64,000 nt of DNA from Bolinopsis microptera (lineage: Eukaryota > Ctenophora > Tentaculata > Lobata > Bolinopsidae). The translations under genes and the position numbers were made by a program. Positions 1 through 9,860 of this stretch are shown piece after piece. The notes beneath the pieces are model-generated. The model saw only the letters and a list, made by a program, of their open reading frames with translations. It was not told the origin of the DNA and made no database searches. The stretch is from positions 15,385,337-15,449,336 of the forward strand of contig NC_087080.1 of assembly GCF_026151205.1 (NCBI RefSeq), given 5' to 3'. The first letter of the stretch is position 1. Every line of letters begins with the position of its first letter.

Positions 1-89
1 GTCAGAATCATTACACTCAATCAGATCATGGAAATATGAGCAATAAATAAAGAATGTACGTGCCAGCCAAGAAAAGTAACCAAACTCAC

Positions 90-224
90 GTTCTGGTTGT
101 CTACAAAGTGGGTAGCAGAATGAGTTTCCATCTCCAGGACTCCCTCAAAGGTCAGCTCGCACACTTCACAGGTCAGTTCACCCTGTAGATCCTCCTGTTC
201 TACTGTCTCCTCCTTTATTGCTAC
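90..224 (-). CDS. Zinc-finger gene, exon carrying finger 3
   Basis: A 45-codon, phase 0-0 exon bounded by TTACAG and GTGAGT. It encodes CEVC...H-SAT-H, a standard C2H2 finger. The next exon must lie left of the window, because positions 1-89 read as intron from the donor at 89. Confidence 0.8.
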
Positions 225-2551
225 CTGTAATAAACCTTGTAAGCTCAGTTACTTAACCACTGAGACTTGTACCACTTGTAGTACTAGTGACTGTATGTAT
301 ACTGTATAGTCACACAGTATATTTATATTTGGCGGTACCATACGAAGAGCAACAAGCCTGCCCGGATTTAAACATTGTAAACTAGTTTCTTTTGTGAAAC
401 ACTCCTTAGAGTTAATAGTATGTCGTCATGCTTGTTCGTTAACAGTTAACAGTTGGCATTTGTCAGCAGTATACGAGAGTGTATAGAACAATACACTTTA
501 CAATCGCATCTAACGTGATGATGACAACTGTGGTGCCATGTAAAGCTTTTCAGATTCTAGTTATTTATCTAGACAGCGCTAACAGCAACATTGTCTGCTG
601 TCTAGTGAGGAACAGGTATGAAATGTAGACTTCATAATTGTGAATAAGCCGTTAAAATATAAGGATAACTTATAACATATATATTATATATATTATTATT
701 ATGTTATTAGCATGTATAAGGTTAATAAGCGTAATTACAAAATTAATTGTACTTACGGGGGGAGTCTCCACGACTACATCCTCTTTCAGTACAGTTGGTT
801 GTTGTGAGGTACTGGGAGCTGGAGTCTGGGGAGAGAGCGGTGCAGCAGTGGCTGGAGTCGGGGGAGTTGCTGGGGTGGCTGGGGTGGTTTGGGCAGTGGC
901 TCTGGAAGTGTTGTGAGGTTTTAGGCTCGCTTTACCGTACTTTCCTCGAATCTTTGTTGCCAGAGTGGGACGAAGACGTTTCTTCAACAAAGAGTCTGGG
1001 GAATAGGTTAGAATGAGGAACGATCAACAACTTGTAATTTGTCTATGCGAATCAACTGTAAAACAACTTTACTGTATGAGAGCATTAATAATTATTCAGT
1101 GGAATTAAAAAATTCTAACGTTCAAACTTACTAGGTTTGAAAGGAGTAGCAGGACTTTTAGTAGGTTTGACAGCAGTTGTGGATGCTCCCTTCTCACTAC
1201 TCTCGAACTCAAAGCTCGGATCATGAGCATAAGCATCAGGCTCTGTCTTGATAGTGACTCTAGGAGGAGAGTATCTCTTTCTAGCTCCGTCCGCAGATGG
1301 TGGCTGATTAGGTGGGTTGGGAGGTAACGGGAAAGTAAGGTCGCCTCCATTCTTCCTCATCCTCTCCTCAAACTCAAATATTTCCTCCCACACTTTGTCC
1401 TTGTTGTCCTCTTGTTCGAAGTGGAAGGTTGACTTGGCTGACTCTTGGAGACGGTCCGTGTCGATCGTGATCTTCTCTTTCTCAGGAACAGTACTGCTAG
1501 GTGAAATCATTGGATCCTCTGCTAGGTCGTTGAGAGTGGACACATCTTCGTCTCCTGATATTGACAGATTGTCGTCATCTCTGTAGTCGCCCTTACCACA
1601 CTCCATCCTCTGATGAGTACGGAGATCTTCCGTCGTCTCGAACTTGTACTGACAACTCGAACACCTTAAATGAAAACAGTATTTGTCAAAAAGGTAGAGA
1701 ACTTGGAAAATATTTACTATCCATAATGTATTATGTTATAACATGTAGATTGAGATAGAATGATCGCAATGCTAACCTGTTGTGTGCTTTTTCAAGATGG
1801 CTGACAAGCTGATATCGGTACTTGAACTTCTGCTTGCAACAAGGACAATCATTATTAGGATCAATAATATCTTCCTCTTCCTCTTCACAATCAGAGTTAT
1901 TAGGGTCTATAATTGAGCTCGTCTCAAAGTGGAAATCATCTGTTGAACAAGATAATTTGTTAGAGTCTGATGTTATGCATGTTATATTTTTAAGACTGAC
2001 CAGACATTTTTATTTGGCTGTTTAACAAGATCGTTAGGTATGTTTAGAAACGTTTTTCTTACCTTCATCAGTGAGTCCAAGAAGCCCTGTTCCTAAAGTC
2101 AACGTTTTATTATCCAGCTTGTTATCAGTCTGATCTTTCTCCAGAGTTTTCAGCTTAGCAAAAGCTTGTTTCCAAGCATCTGAAAAAAACAACTTGTAAG
2201 TTCAAATTTTTCGCTTTCCTTATATTCAAATCCAACTCTCATTTCCGTAAAATACGAACGTCAAATCTAGTGATGTGGTTTCAGGGCATGGAGATTGGCA
2301 ATAGAAAATACCATAGTAGTTCACGCAAATGAAAAACTGAGTGGTACATATTTTGCAAATCAGTTTTAAGTATTGGTTTAAAACAAACCATTCATGATTT
2401 CATCAGGGTTGTTGGAGAATTCTGAGGAGTTAGGGGAACATGCAGGATTCGTTAAGTAAGTGAAATCCTCGCAATCAAAGTCGGCCATGATGCTCCCCTC
2501 ATCAAAGTCGGAATTCAGGAGAGGCCACTCGCTGGACACCCAAGTCTCCAT
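90..2551 (-). CDS. C2H2 zinc-finger protein gene, six exons, 3' end beyond the window
   Basis: Six coding exons, read on the minus strand in this order: 2551-2389, 2179-2063, 1939-1777, 1664-1132, 995-757 and 224-90. All have GT-AG boundaries and matching phases (1, 1, 2, 1, 0, 0), and together give exactly 450 codons without a stop. The start ATG at 2551 sits in a strong Kozak context (CCACCATGG). A possible acceptor (TTTAG) lies 10 bases upstream, so a 5' UTR exon or leader may be spliced on. Fingers: residues 125-146 (C-x2-C-x12-H-x4-H), 149-170 (C-x2-C-x12-H-x4-C, a C2HC variant) and 424-444 (C-x2-C-x12-H-x3-H). An acidic stretch precedes finger 1, and a Pro/Thr/Ala-rich low-complexity linker lies near residues 345-395. 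This architecture suggests a nuclear DNA- or RNA-binding regulator. I do not recognise the orthologue. The protein continues left of position 90 in phase 0. Confidence 0.85.
757..995 (-). CDS. Zinc-finger gene, Pro/Thr/Ala-rich exon
   Basis: The acceptor is TTCCCCAG and the donor is CCCCCC|GTAAGT. It encodes a basic start (LLKKRLRP) and then a low-complexity Thr-Pro-Ala repeat. It is probably a flexible linker between fingers 2 and 3. Confidence 0.75.
1132..1664 (-). CDS. Zinc-finger gene, exon carrying finger 2 (C2HC)
   Basis: This is the longest exon of the gene (533 bases). It opens with CSSC, and the finger closes with Cys rather than a second His, with four residues between His and Cys. 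The rest is hydrophilic, with Ser/Asp-rich and Pro-rich patches and many Lys-Ser/Thr-Pro steps near the end. The donor is CCTA|GTAAGT. Confidence 0.8.
1777..1939 (-). CDS. Zinc-finger gene, exon carrying finger 1
   Basis: Preceded by TTCAACAG and followed by GTTAGC. It encodes an acidic run (five Glu and an Asp) and then the CPCC...H...H finger at residues 125-146. It ends in phase 2, which matches the next exon at 1664-1132. Confidence 0.8.
2389..2551 (-). CDS. Zinc-finger gene, first coding exon
   Basis: Codes for residues 1-54, starting METWVSSEW, and ends after one base of codon 55 at a GTTTGT donor. The segment is acidic and has no recognised domain. The in-frame ATG 27 bases further upstream (2578) is less likely to be the start, because the downstream ATG has a near-perfect Kozak context and a plausible acceptor lies between the two. 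Confidence 0.75.
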
Positions 2552-4089
2552 GGTGGCTAGTCTAAACGAATATTTCATTTAATTTTAGTTTTGGTAAATT
2601 AAAAGAGGAAGAATGGATATAATATAAATCATGTAGCTTTTTTTCTACTGTTGAATAAATTAATAAATATAGGTCCGCACGCGCAAGTACATAGCCAAAA
2701 AACTTCGTACAAAATTTGAATAGTTTTGATAGCAATGGGACCCAGTGCAGGTGGTTGAAATTGGCTACAAATCTACATTTACAGCGAGCAAGAAATGGGG
2801 GGGGGGCAGGGGTTACTTTAGACATTTAGACATGTTAGTACCATCCAAATGTGTTTGTAAAGTTTATTTGAGTATGCTTTGGCCAAAAAAACGGTTTAGG
2901 CCAATTTCGACTCTAGTTTCCACAGAAACCAAAAAATTTGTGAATCTTTGGATTATGCTTCTTGAACTTTTAACCCAAAATAATATTGGGAGTGTTTTGC
3001 TGGTAGCTAGAGCTTGGGGTCTCCTGAACTTTTATTTAAACTGTTGTCAATATTGAACTAAAGAATGCTGAGTTATGATACAAATCTGTACAACCATATT
3101 TGGTCATATGCACAGATTATTAAATCTAAAATAGCTAATAATTTAACTAATTAAGTAATTATTAACAGGCCATTTAAGTGGGCAATAACATACGCTTTAA
3201 AAATTAATGTACAAAAATTCAGGTCTATTTTCCCAATTCAGCTAATTGTCTCTTTAGATATGTTTTGGTCTTTCATTGTGGGAGTTCCCGCATTTTTAGT
3301 TACTCAACATAACATAAATGATGCTTGACAGCTTTATTGACCCGGGCAGGCACCAGGGCTAGACATCCCAACACCAGTTCGTTGGGACATAGTGTAGGTC
3401 TGCTCTAGGATGTGTTAGATCCCAGAGAAGCCGCCATCCCCTCTACTGCTTTAGCTCAGCGGCATCATGAGCCCTGGTTTCCTGTCACATTGGTACCTCT
3501 TGAAAGTACAGAAAAGTGGTGCATATGCAGAGTTAGGTAACTTTTAACCCATAAATTGATGAACAATTGGTTTTTTTTTTTAAATACCACTTAATGACCC
3601 TAATGATTTCTTCACTAGATACCTTTTAGAACATTCATCGCAGAAATCGGCTAGGAACCTTATTTCAAGATTCCTCATTTTCAACCATCAGGGCAATTGA
3701 CAATTTCATTTGCCTATGTTTTGCTCTGCCGATATCATCACATGAATCTATCGAATGTTTGCTCAAGGGGAGCAAAGAGGATTAAAATAAATGTTATGAT
3801 GGCCGTTGAGGCAGCAGTACTCTCAATCGATTTGAATGATTAAGGGAAACAAGTGATTATCCTAGCAGATGCAAGGAGTACATTTGAATAGTAGGGCTGC
3901 ACTTTTAGGCACTTGTAACTTGATTTCATATTGCCTACTCACTGCACTCTGATCTATTTAACGTAAGAACTAAGCTTTGTAAAATGTAGATTGCTTAAAA
4001 ACGGCAGCACCCAAGATGGATTTGATTTGATTTTACAAGAGTGATGAAATCTGTGCTCTAAACGCTACAAGAGTGAAAAAGGGTGGAGA
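2552..4089. other. Intergenic, no gene recognised
   Basis: AT-rich sequence with no credible exon. A patch at about 3325-3490 is richer in GC and C runs than its surroundings and looks like debris of a repeat, but I cannot name it. The last part (about 3550-4089) may be decayed 5' sequence of the adjoining retroelement; only short reading frames are left. Confidence 0.4.
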
Positions 4090-5753
4090 GTGGACAATCA
4101 CGTTACTGAAGTTTTCAATGCCAATGATAGAACAGATTCTAGATGCTTTCATGTGAGCTTCAAGACTGGTGGATATGCTCTTAGCACCAAGCCACTTATC
4201 GACCGCCTGAGAAACATCATCAAACAGGTGTGGTTTGCCGATGATAGTGCTGCTGGAGGGAAATTGGAGGCAGTGTATGAGTGGTGGAAGGAGTTGCTCC
4301 AAGTTGGACCTAAGTATGGTTATTTTCCTAACCCATCTAAAAGCATTCTAGTAGTGAAGGGCCCTCAGATGATCGACCAGGCCAAGGCATTGTTTGGAGA
4401 GTTCAATATGCAAATAACATCAGGCACAAGGCATCTTGGTGCAGTACTTGGCAATACAGGTGTCAAAAATCAGTACATTGCCGATAAGGTCCAAGGGTGG
4501 TGCGAAGACATCAAGATGCTAGCTGATATTGCAGAATCTGAGCCTCAAGCCTATTCAGCCTACATCTCTGGCAAACAACACCGATGGAAGTTTGTTCAAA
4601 GGACTGTTCCTCATATCTCTGAAGCCATGGAGCCGCTAGAACATGAAATAAGACAAAAGCTTCTGCCAAAGATGCTGGGCAGGGAGATTTCAGACTTAGA
4701 GAGGGACGTGTTAAGTCTACCAATAAGATTGGGAGGATTGGGCATTGGTAAACCCCACAAGGAATGCCAGTCTGAGTACACAGCTTCCAAGCTACTTACC
4801 ACCGAGCTTACAAAGGCAATAGTGGACTAACAGGAAGTTTATACTGCATCCAGTAACCTCACCAAATCAGGGAAAGTAATGATACAAAATTTTAAGAATT
4901 CCGAGCTCCAAGCCAAGTTTAACGCTATAGCTGAAAGAAGTGGCACCTCCTCTTAGAGAGCACTACTAGCAGCAAGAGAAAAGGGAGCGTCCAGTTGGCT
5001 TAACACATTGCCACTTCAGCAGTATGGCTACACTCTGAACAAAGAGGAGTTTCGTGACAGTGTCCATGTCTGCTTACGCTACAGCTGGTGGATACCAAAC
5101 ACTCCCATCACCTGAGCTGTGGATGTGGGAAAACAAGTGATCTTGACCACCTTCTCACCTGTAAGCTAGGGGGTTATGTGATAATGACCCACAACAACAT
5201 CAGAGACACATTAGCAAATCTCCTTCGTGAGGTATGTCATGATGTGAAAGTCGAACCCCAGCTAAAGTTCAGTTAAATGAGGGTGACTGTCTCAACCCCA
5301 AGACTATAACAGGTGACAAAGCTCGGCTTGACGTATCTGCTAGAGGAGTTTGGACTCCATTTGAGAAGACCTTTCTTGACATAGAGGTTTCACACCCCAA
5401 TTGCTTATCAAACAGGACCAAAACTCTTCAAGAAGTATATGAAGAGAACGAAAAGGAGAAGAAGGATGAGTACTTGGACAGTGTTGAACGTAGAGAAGGC
5501 CACTTTCACCCCAGCCGTATTTCTTACAACTGGAGGCATGTCCAAAGAATGTAAGCGGTTTCTAAATAGAGTGGCAGACCTCATCGCCAGGAAAAGAAAA
5601 AAAAAAGAGGTATTGCGATGTGGTAAGATTCGCTATGTTAAGAACCACACTCATAGCTCTTCGAGAGTACAGAGGGGGGAAATGGACAGCAAATGTGAGA
5701 CACCACTATCAGAAGTCTCTTATAACCTCATCCCTGCTCCTATGATGGAGTAG
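4090..5753 (+). pseudogene. Non-LTR retrotransposon relic: reverse transcriptase, zinc knuckle and endonuclease-like tail
   Basis: The first open stretch (4090-4830, 246 codons) contains FADD, the reverse transcriptase catalytic motif C. A thumb-like region (HLGAVLG..., then LPIRLGGLGIG) follows. Frame-broken coding sequence continues: SSWLNTLPLQQYG at about 4990-5030, a Cys/His knuckle (CGCGKTSDLDHLLTC, about 5115-5165), then GGYVIMTHNNIRD. Next comes a segment (RLDVSARGVWTPF...FLDIEVSHP, about 5320-5400) that resembles a restriction-like PD-(D/E)XK endonuclease, and a terminal stretch ending SEVSYNLIP near 5735. The domain order resembles endonuclease-tailed non-LTR elements, but the clade name is inference. 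Several frameshifts and stops, plus the missing 5' part, show the copy is dead. Confidence 0.75.
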
Positions 5754-5852
5754 ATGTGTATATATCTGATAGTTGATATTTAATATTATATAATATTGGT
5801 AGCAGTGGACAATTTCCGTTACCTCTGTATTGTGCTCTGCCAATTGTAACAT

Positions 5853-6308
5853 TTGAATTACTTTATTGTATATATACTGTATAACTGTAGCAGCTGGGCT
5901 GCTCCTGAAACCGTAATGGCATCTGTCGACGTTCTTCAAAGGAAGCATCTGAGACAGATAATCAACACCTATTGGCCTACGGTTATCAGTAACGAGAACT
6001 TATATAAGAGATGTAATGTCAGTCCCCTTACTGAAAGGATCAAGAAAGCACGATGGAAGATGCTTGGGCACGTTCTCAGAAGCGGTGATGACACTCCCGC
6101 CTTCTTATCATTCAGATTTGCATGTTTAGGATGTTTTGACTACAAAGGAAGGAGGGGCAGACCTCGTTCAAATTTATTTGATTTATTATTAAAAGACATT
6201 ATGACAAAACAAATTATTGTGATTGTAAATAAAAGATTTAATTTAAGTAATTTCAACGATTTAGTGTACAAAGCTCATGATAGACGTCTTTGGAGAAGTT
6301 ATGGGTGA
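5853..6308 (+). pseudogene. LINE ORF2 C-terminal fragment, a second retroelement family
   Basis: An open frame with a typical LINE C-terminal end: YNCSSWAAPE, LQRKHLRQI, then ERIKKARWKMLGHVLR and GRRGRPRSNLF. It continues to a natural-looking stop after WRSYG. The reverse transcriptase core is absent, as in a 5'-truncated insertion. It is followed by about 125 bases of 3' UTR and a short tandem tail. It lies directly next to the other retroelement relic but belongs to a different family. Confidence 0.7.
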
Positions 6309-6434
6309 GTCGAGACTACTCGGCCACTCGATTTTATGATTTAATTTCTATTATCTTGTGTTTGCTGTATATAGTTGATTAATAATACTGTTTGACATTT
6401 TTTCTTTCTTAACCAGGCAAGATGTTTCTTTCAA

Positions 6435-6452
6435 CTAATCTAATCTAATCTG
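6435..6452 (+). repeat. Short tandem 3' tail of the LINE fragment (CTAAT-type)
   Basis: Three copies of a TAATC pentamer sit about 125 bases after the LINE stop codon. Short tandem tails of this kind end many non-LTR retrotransposons, so this probably marks the 3' boundary of the insertion. Confidence 0.55.
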
Positions 6453-6482
6453 AAAAGGTTCTTTAAGGTATGCTTTGGGGGC

Positions 6483-6722
6483 CAGGGATATCGAATCCCT
6501 AGTCTAGGGGTATAGCTGAGAATCCGTTTAAAATCAAACAAAATCAAGAATAATGACATAAAATATAATCATTTCTTTTATACGTTATACCTTATTTCTT
6601 CATTATCAGAACCGTGAACATTTCACAGCTTTCGACATAATATTATAAACAAACAAATATCATATCTGTAAGAGGTTATCGAATGTGTATTGTCTCCTCT
6701 ACTCGGTCGACCGAATAATCGA
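6483..6722 (+). repeat. SINE-like fragment, interrupted
   Basis: Two blocks match the SINE at 9434-9580 in order: 6483-6530 (B-box remnant, then CTAGTCTAGGGG...TAGCTGAG) and 6691-6722 (TCTCCTC...CTCGGTCGACCGAAT). About 160 unrelated AT-rich bases lie between them. The A-box part is lost. It is most simply an old copy of the same SINE split by an insertion. Confidence 0.5.
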
Positions 6723-6880
6723 AAAACCATAATTAGGAAGAATTTCCAAAAGCAATAACTTTTTTATTGATAATCTCGTGTTGGCGATAAACATTCTAAA
6801 GTAAACGTAAAGGACCAGTACTTTAAAAAATTGTTAAACATAAAAACTTGCACTCCAACTATATATTGTCTTTGTCACAC

Positions 6881-7760
6881 GTTGTATGGCCTGCCGGGAC
6901 GAGTGCACGGCTCCGCTGTATCGTAAGAACCTTAGTGAAACGACCGTGGGCCGGGGGTCACGACGTGATACAAATCTCATGTCTCAAGTCGCGATTATCA
7001 TTTCACTTCAAAACCACGATATGACCACGCACTCTTGCACAGCGGGCCTACAACGAGGGGCAAGCTATATCGATAACTCAAATTCAAATTAAAAAATCTT
7101 GTTTAAACATTTGTAGCGCGATGCACTACTGAGCCGCGCATCATCGGTTCGCTAGATCGGCAAAATGCACCACTGGGCCTCGCCAAGCTGTGAAGGATTG
7201 ACATCGTGAATCAATGCATACGCCATACATTAATTCTAAATATATTGCAAAAGATTAGATTCGATATCGATTCATGAATTTTAAGTGAAATTGTTGCAGC
7301 TATTGCAAAATGTACAATATCAGAAAAATAATATCGATTCATTCAAAGCAAAGCACCCCCTGTATAGTATTTCTGCAGAAGTTGCGTTGTAGCGCGATCC
7401 GTTACTGGGCCACGCATCCAATAATGCATTTAGATCGGCGAGATGCGCTACTGTGCCGCGCCGAGCTGAGATGAATTGACATGGTCAATTAATAATGCAT
7501 TCAATAATGCTTCGTTAGATCAATGAAATGCGTTACTGAGCCTCGTCGAGCGGCGAAAAATTTACAGTATCAATTAAAAGTTGCGAGAGTCATGTTTGAT
7601 GCGCGGCGCGGCCCAGTAGTGCATCATGCTACAAGCACGTTCAATTTGATAAGTAAAGTATTGTATCACGTGGTGACCCCCACTGTCGCTTCACTATGGT
7701 GGAAGAGTACTTCGACAATACAGGGGGAGCCGCGCACTCGTGCGCGGCGGGTCATACAAC
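6881..7760. mobile_element. Fold-back element with ~95-bp imperfect inverted arms
   Basis: The left arm (6881 to about 6973) and the right arm (7661-7760, reversed) match over their length. Both start GTTGTATG at the outer end, share GAGTGC-CGGCTCC, and end at the inner edge with GTGATACAA. A second inverted pair lies inside: GCACTACTGAGCC near 7120 against GGCCCAGTAGTGC near 7608. The interior repeats a motif around TACTG-GCC-CGC several times. GC content is higher than in the flanks. I see no transposase. Confidence 0.6.
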
Positions 7761-8014
7761 GTATGACAGTAGTATGACAGTAGTATGACAGTACAACGTA
7801 TGGCAGTAGTATGACAGTACAAGTAAAGTAAAGTAAAATTTATGTCATCACATCATCACACATAGCTACAAAATATCATTGCATTATATAATTATGTAAA
7901 AATATAATAAATATTTCTCCACCAAATTTAAAAGTAATAATTTATCAATTATTAATCATGAATAAAAACAACATTAAAAAAATTTAAATTATTCATACTT
8001 CCCAGTTGTCGTAC

Positions 8015-8084
8015 GTTGTATCACCCGCCTCTACAGAGTTTCACTATAGTGAAGCGACAGTGGGGGGTCACCACGTGATACAAC
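8015..8084. mobile_element. Solo copy of the fold-back arm
   Basis: A 70-base unit starting GTTGTATCAC and ending GTGATACAAC, which are perfect 10-base inverted ends. Its interior (AGTGAAGCGACAGTGGGG) matches both arms of the element at 6881-7760. The arm may therefore move or be copied on its own. Confidence 0.6.
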
Positions 8085-8922
8085 TCTATCGTACGATAAA
8101 CGTCAGAATGACGAGAAACGTCCAATTATTGCTTGCCCATCGAGGATAAAACTCCTAGTATGCTATCTGCTTATTTGCATGGTGGTTGTGATTTGAGTAT
8201 GATCAGTAACTTATGTAGAATGCGTGCGCATATTAAATAAGTTGATATATCTTAACAGCTACATGGTTCACCCAAGTCTGACATCTAAGTAGGTTCTAAA
8301 ACTAGGTTTTGGGAGGATCGTTTCTCTTTACCATTATTTAGTATTTGATGCCTCATCAATGGGTCAGAATTAAGCTGACTTGCTTCTTCTTGACGTCTGG
8401 AGGCAGTTTGTTCCAATTGGAATAATTCGCTCCGGGAGAAAAGACTTTTGGATATTCTTGATTTTAGTTAAATTTCTATTACATCTATTGCGTGAAACAA
8501 AATTATTGTTGGTACATATGAAATAGTTTTATACTTTTCTTGTTTCTGTACTAAGTGGATGTGTTCCGACAATATTTGAATGGGGGAGTCGTTTAAAATC
8601 ACGTTCGACGTTTTGAGGCACTTCAACTTAACAACAAACAAAAGTTACTCACGCTATTGTGTTTTTCACGGTGAAATAAGACAGAAGCGTTTTTGAGCTT
8701 TTTATTTTTTACAAATCTATCCAATGAAGCTTAAGAAGCAAGTGAAAGATTTAAGCAAAAGTAAACTACTAGAAGCGCAGCCCGAATTACTGAAGGAACC
8801 GTATCATTTAAGAAAGTATTAATCTGGGATCACAAGAATAAATTAAAAAAGATTACCTCCTCTCCGTTCCTCACACACTTCTATTGGAACAAATAGACAG
8901 GATGGTGGAAGACTGGACATGA

Positions 8923-9350
8923 GTGGGAGATCGTTCTGATTGCCGCTGGACAGGACATTCACAGATGTACGGGTACTTCACGCTCAAGCCCAGTCTAACA
9001 GCAACAAGAGCATCTCGCAGATGTACCTATCACGAGAAAAACAAAAAACGTGAGTACTATGAGAGAGTCCTCAATGTGGAAAAGGCTACATTCCCGCCAC
9101 TGGTGTTCAGCACTATAGGAGGAATGGCGTTTGAGGCTTGACAATTCCTGGAACATCTTATTGAAAAGGTCATCCTTATGAAAGGCCAGAGGCTCTGTGA
9201 TGTGATGTCATTTATAAGACGCAGACTGCGTTTTGATTTGCTCAGAACCTGTATAATCTCTATCAGGGGTTATAGAGGTGACAGAACCCTTACACCTACA
9301 GCCATAAATGATTTGGACATTAACCTAATAAACACTCCTAGTACATCTTA
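8923..9350 (+). pseudogene. 3' fragment of the same retroelement family as 4090-5753
   Basis: Frame-broken coding sequence for the endonuclease-like tail: [13 protein letters not shown], then [20 protein letters not shown] in a second frame. After one stop (TGA) it continues QFLEHLIEKV...RRRLRFDLLRTCI. The [10 protein letters not shown] block also occurs in the copy near 5477-5510, which ties the two together. Only the last third of the element survives. Confidence 0.7.
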
Positions 9351-9433
9351 AAAGGTCAGGAGTACTTGTTGGGTGAGGGTCTGAACTGCTTGTTGTTGTG
9401 ATGTGAGCTTGTAAATTTGTGGAATTTTTTTCA

Positions 9434-9580
9434 GGAGCTACGTGGCCTAGTGGTTAGAGCATCCGCCTTCTACGCAGAAGGTTCAGGGTTCGAATCCCAG
9501 TGTCACCTAGTCTAGGGAGTAGCTAAGGATCCATTGGATCTATGCGATCTCCTCGGTCGACTCAGCCGAATGATAGGAAA
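9434..9580 (+). repeat. tRNA-derived SINE
   Basis: The head at 9434-9509 carries an A-box (TGGCCTAGTGGTTAGAGC) and a B-box (GGTTCGAATCC), the internal RNA polymerase III promoter. The anticodon region contains ACG within a short stem. The acceptor ends do not pair, so this is not a working tRNA gene. A non-tRNA body follows (CTAGTCTAGGGAGTAGCT...CTCGGTCGACTCAGCC) and is shared with the copy near 6483. Confidence 0.65.
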
Positions 9581-9860
9581 CTTAATTGAGGGTTAAATGA
9601 GGAGGAGTACCTGTTACAAGTTCAAGAAACTTCCTAGGACACCCCTTCAGTGCATACTGTAAATATAGTACTATTAACTATTATTCTAATATACCAATTT
9701 ATATAATATTTTAAAGGGTTTTATTTTCTACCCTGGTTCTTAAAACTTTCTACCGTTTTATTGTATTGATTTTTATTTTCGGGGGTCATTGGCTGGACCA
9801 TGACCATTGCTCTATTATGTGTATATTGTTTGAATACTAACTTTTTATTTGTGCACATGA

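Noticed and set aside
701-1586. Plus-strand frames at 701-1016 and 1317-1586
   Set aside because: They are shadows of the zinc-finger exons on the minus strand.
2745-3056. A 103-codon plus-strand frame between the two genes
   Set aside because: No domain or splice evidence. It is in AT-rich intergenic sequence.
9434-9509. A functional tRNA gene
   Set aside because: A- and B-boxes are present, but the acceptor stem does not pair and the anticodon stem-loop is irregular. The same unit with its body recurs at 6483, so it is a SINE.
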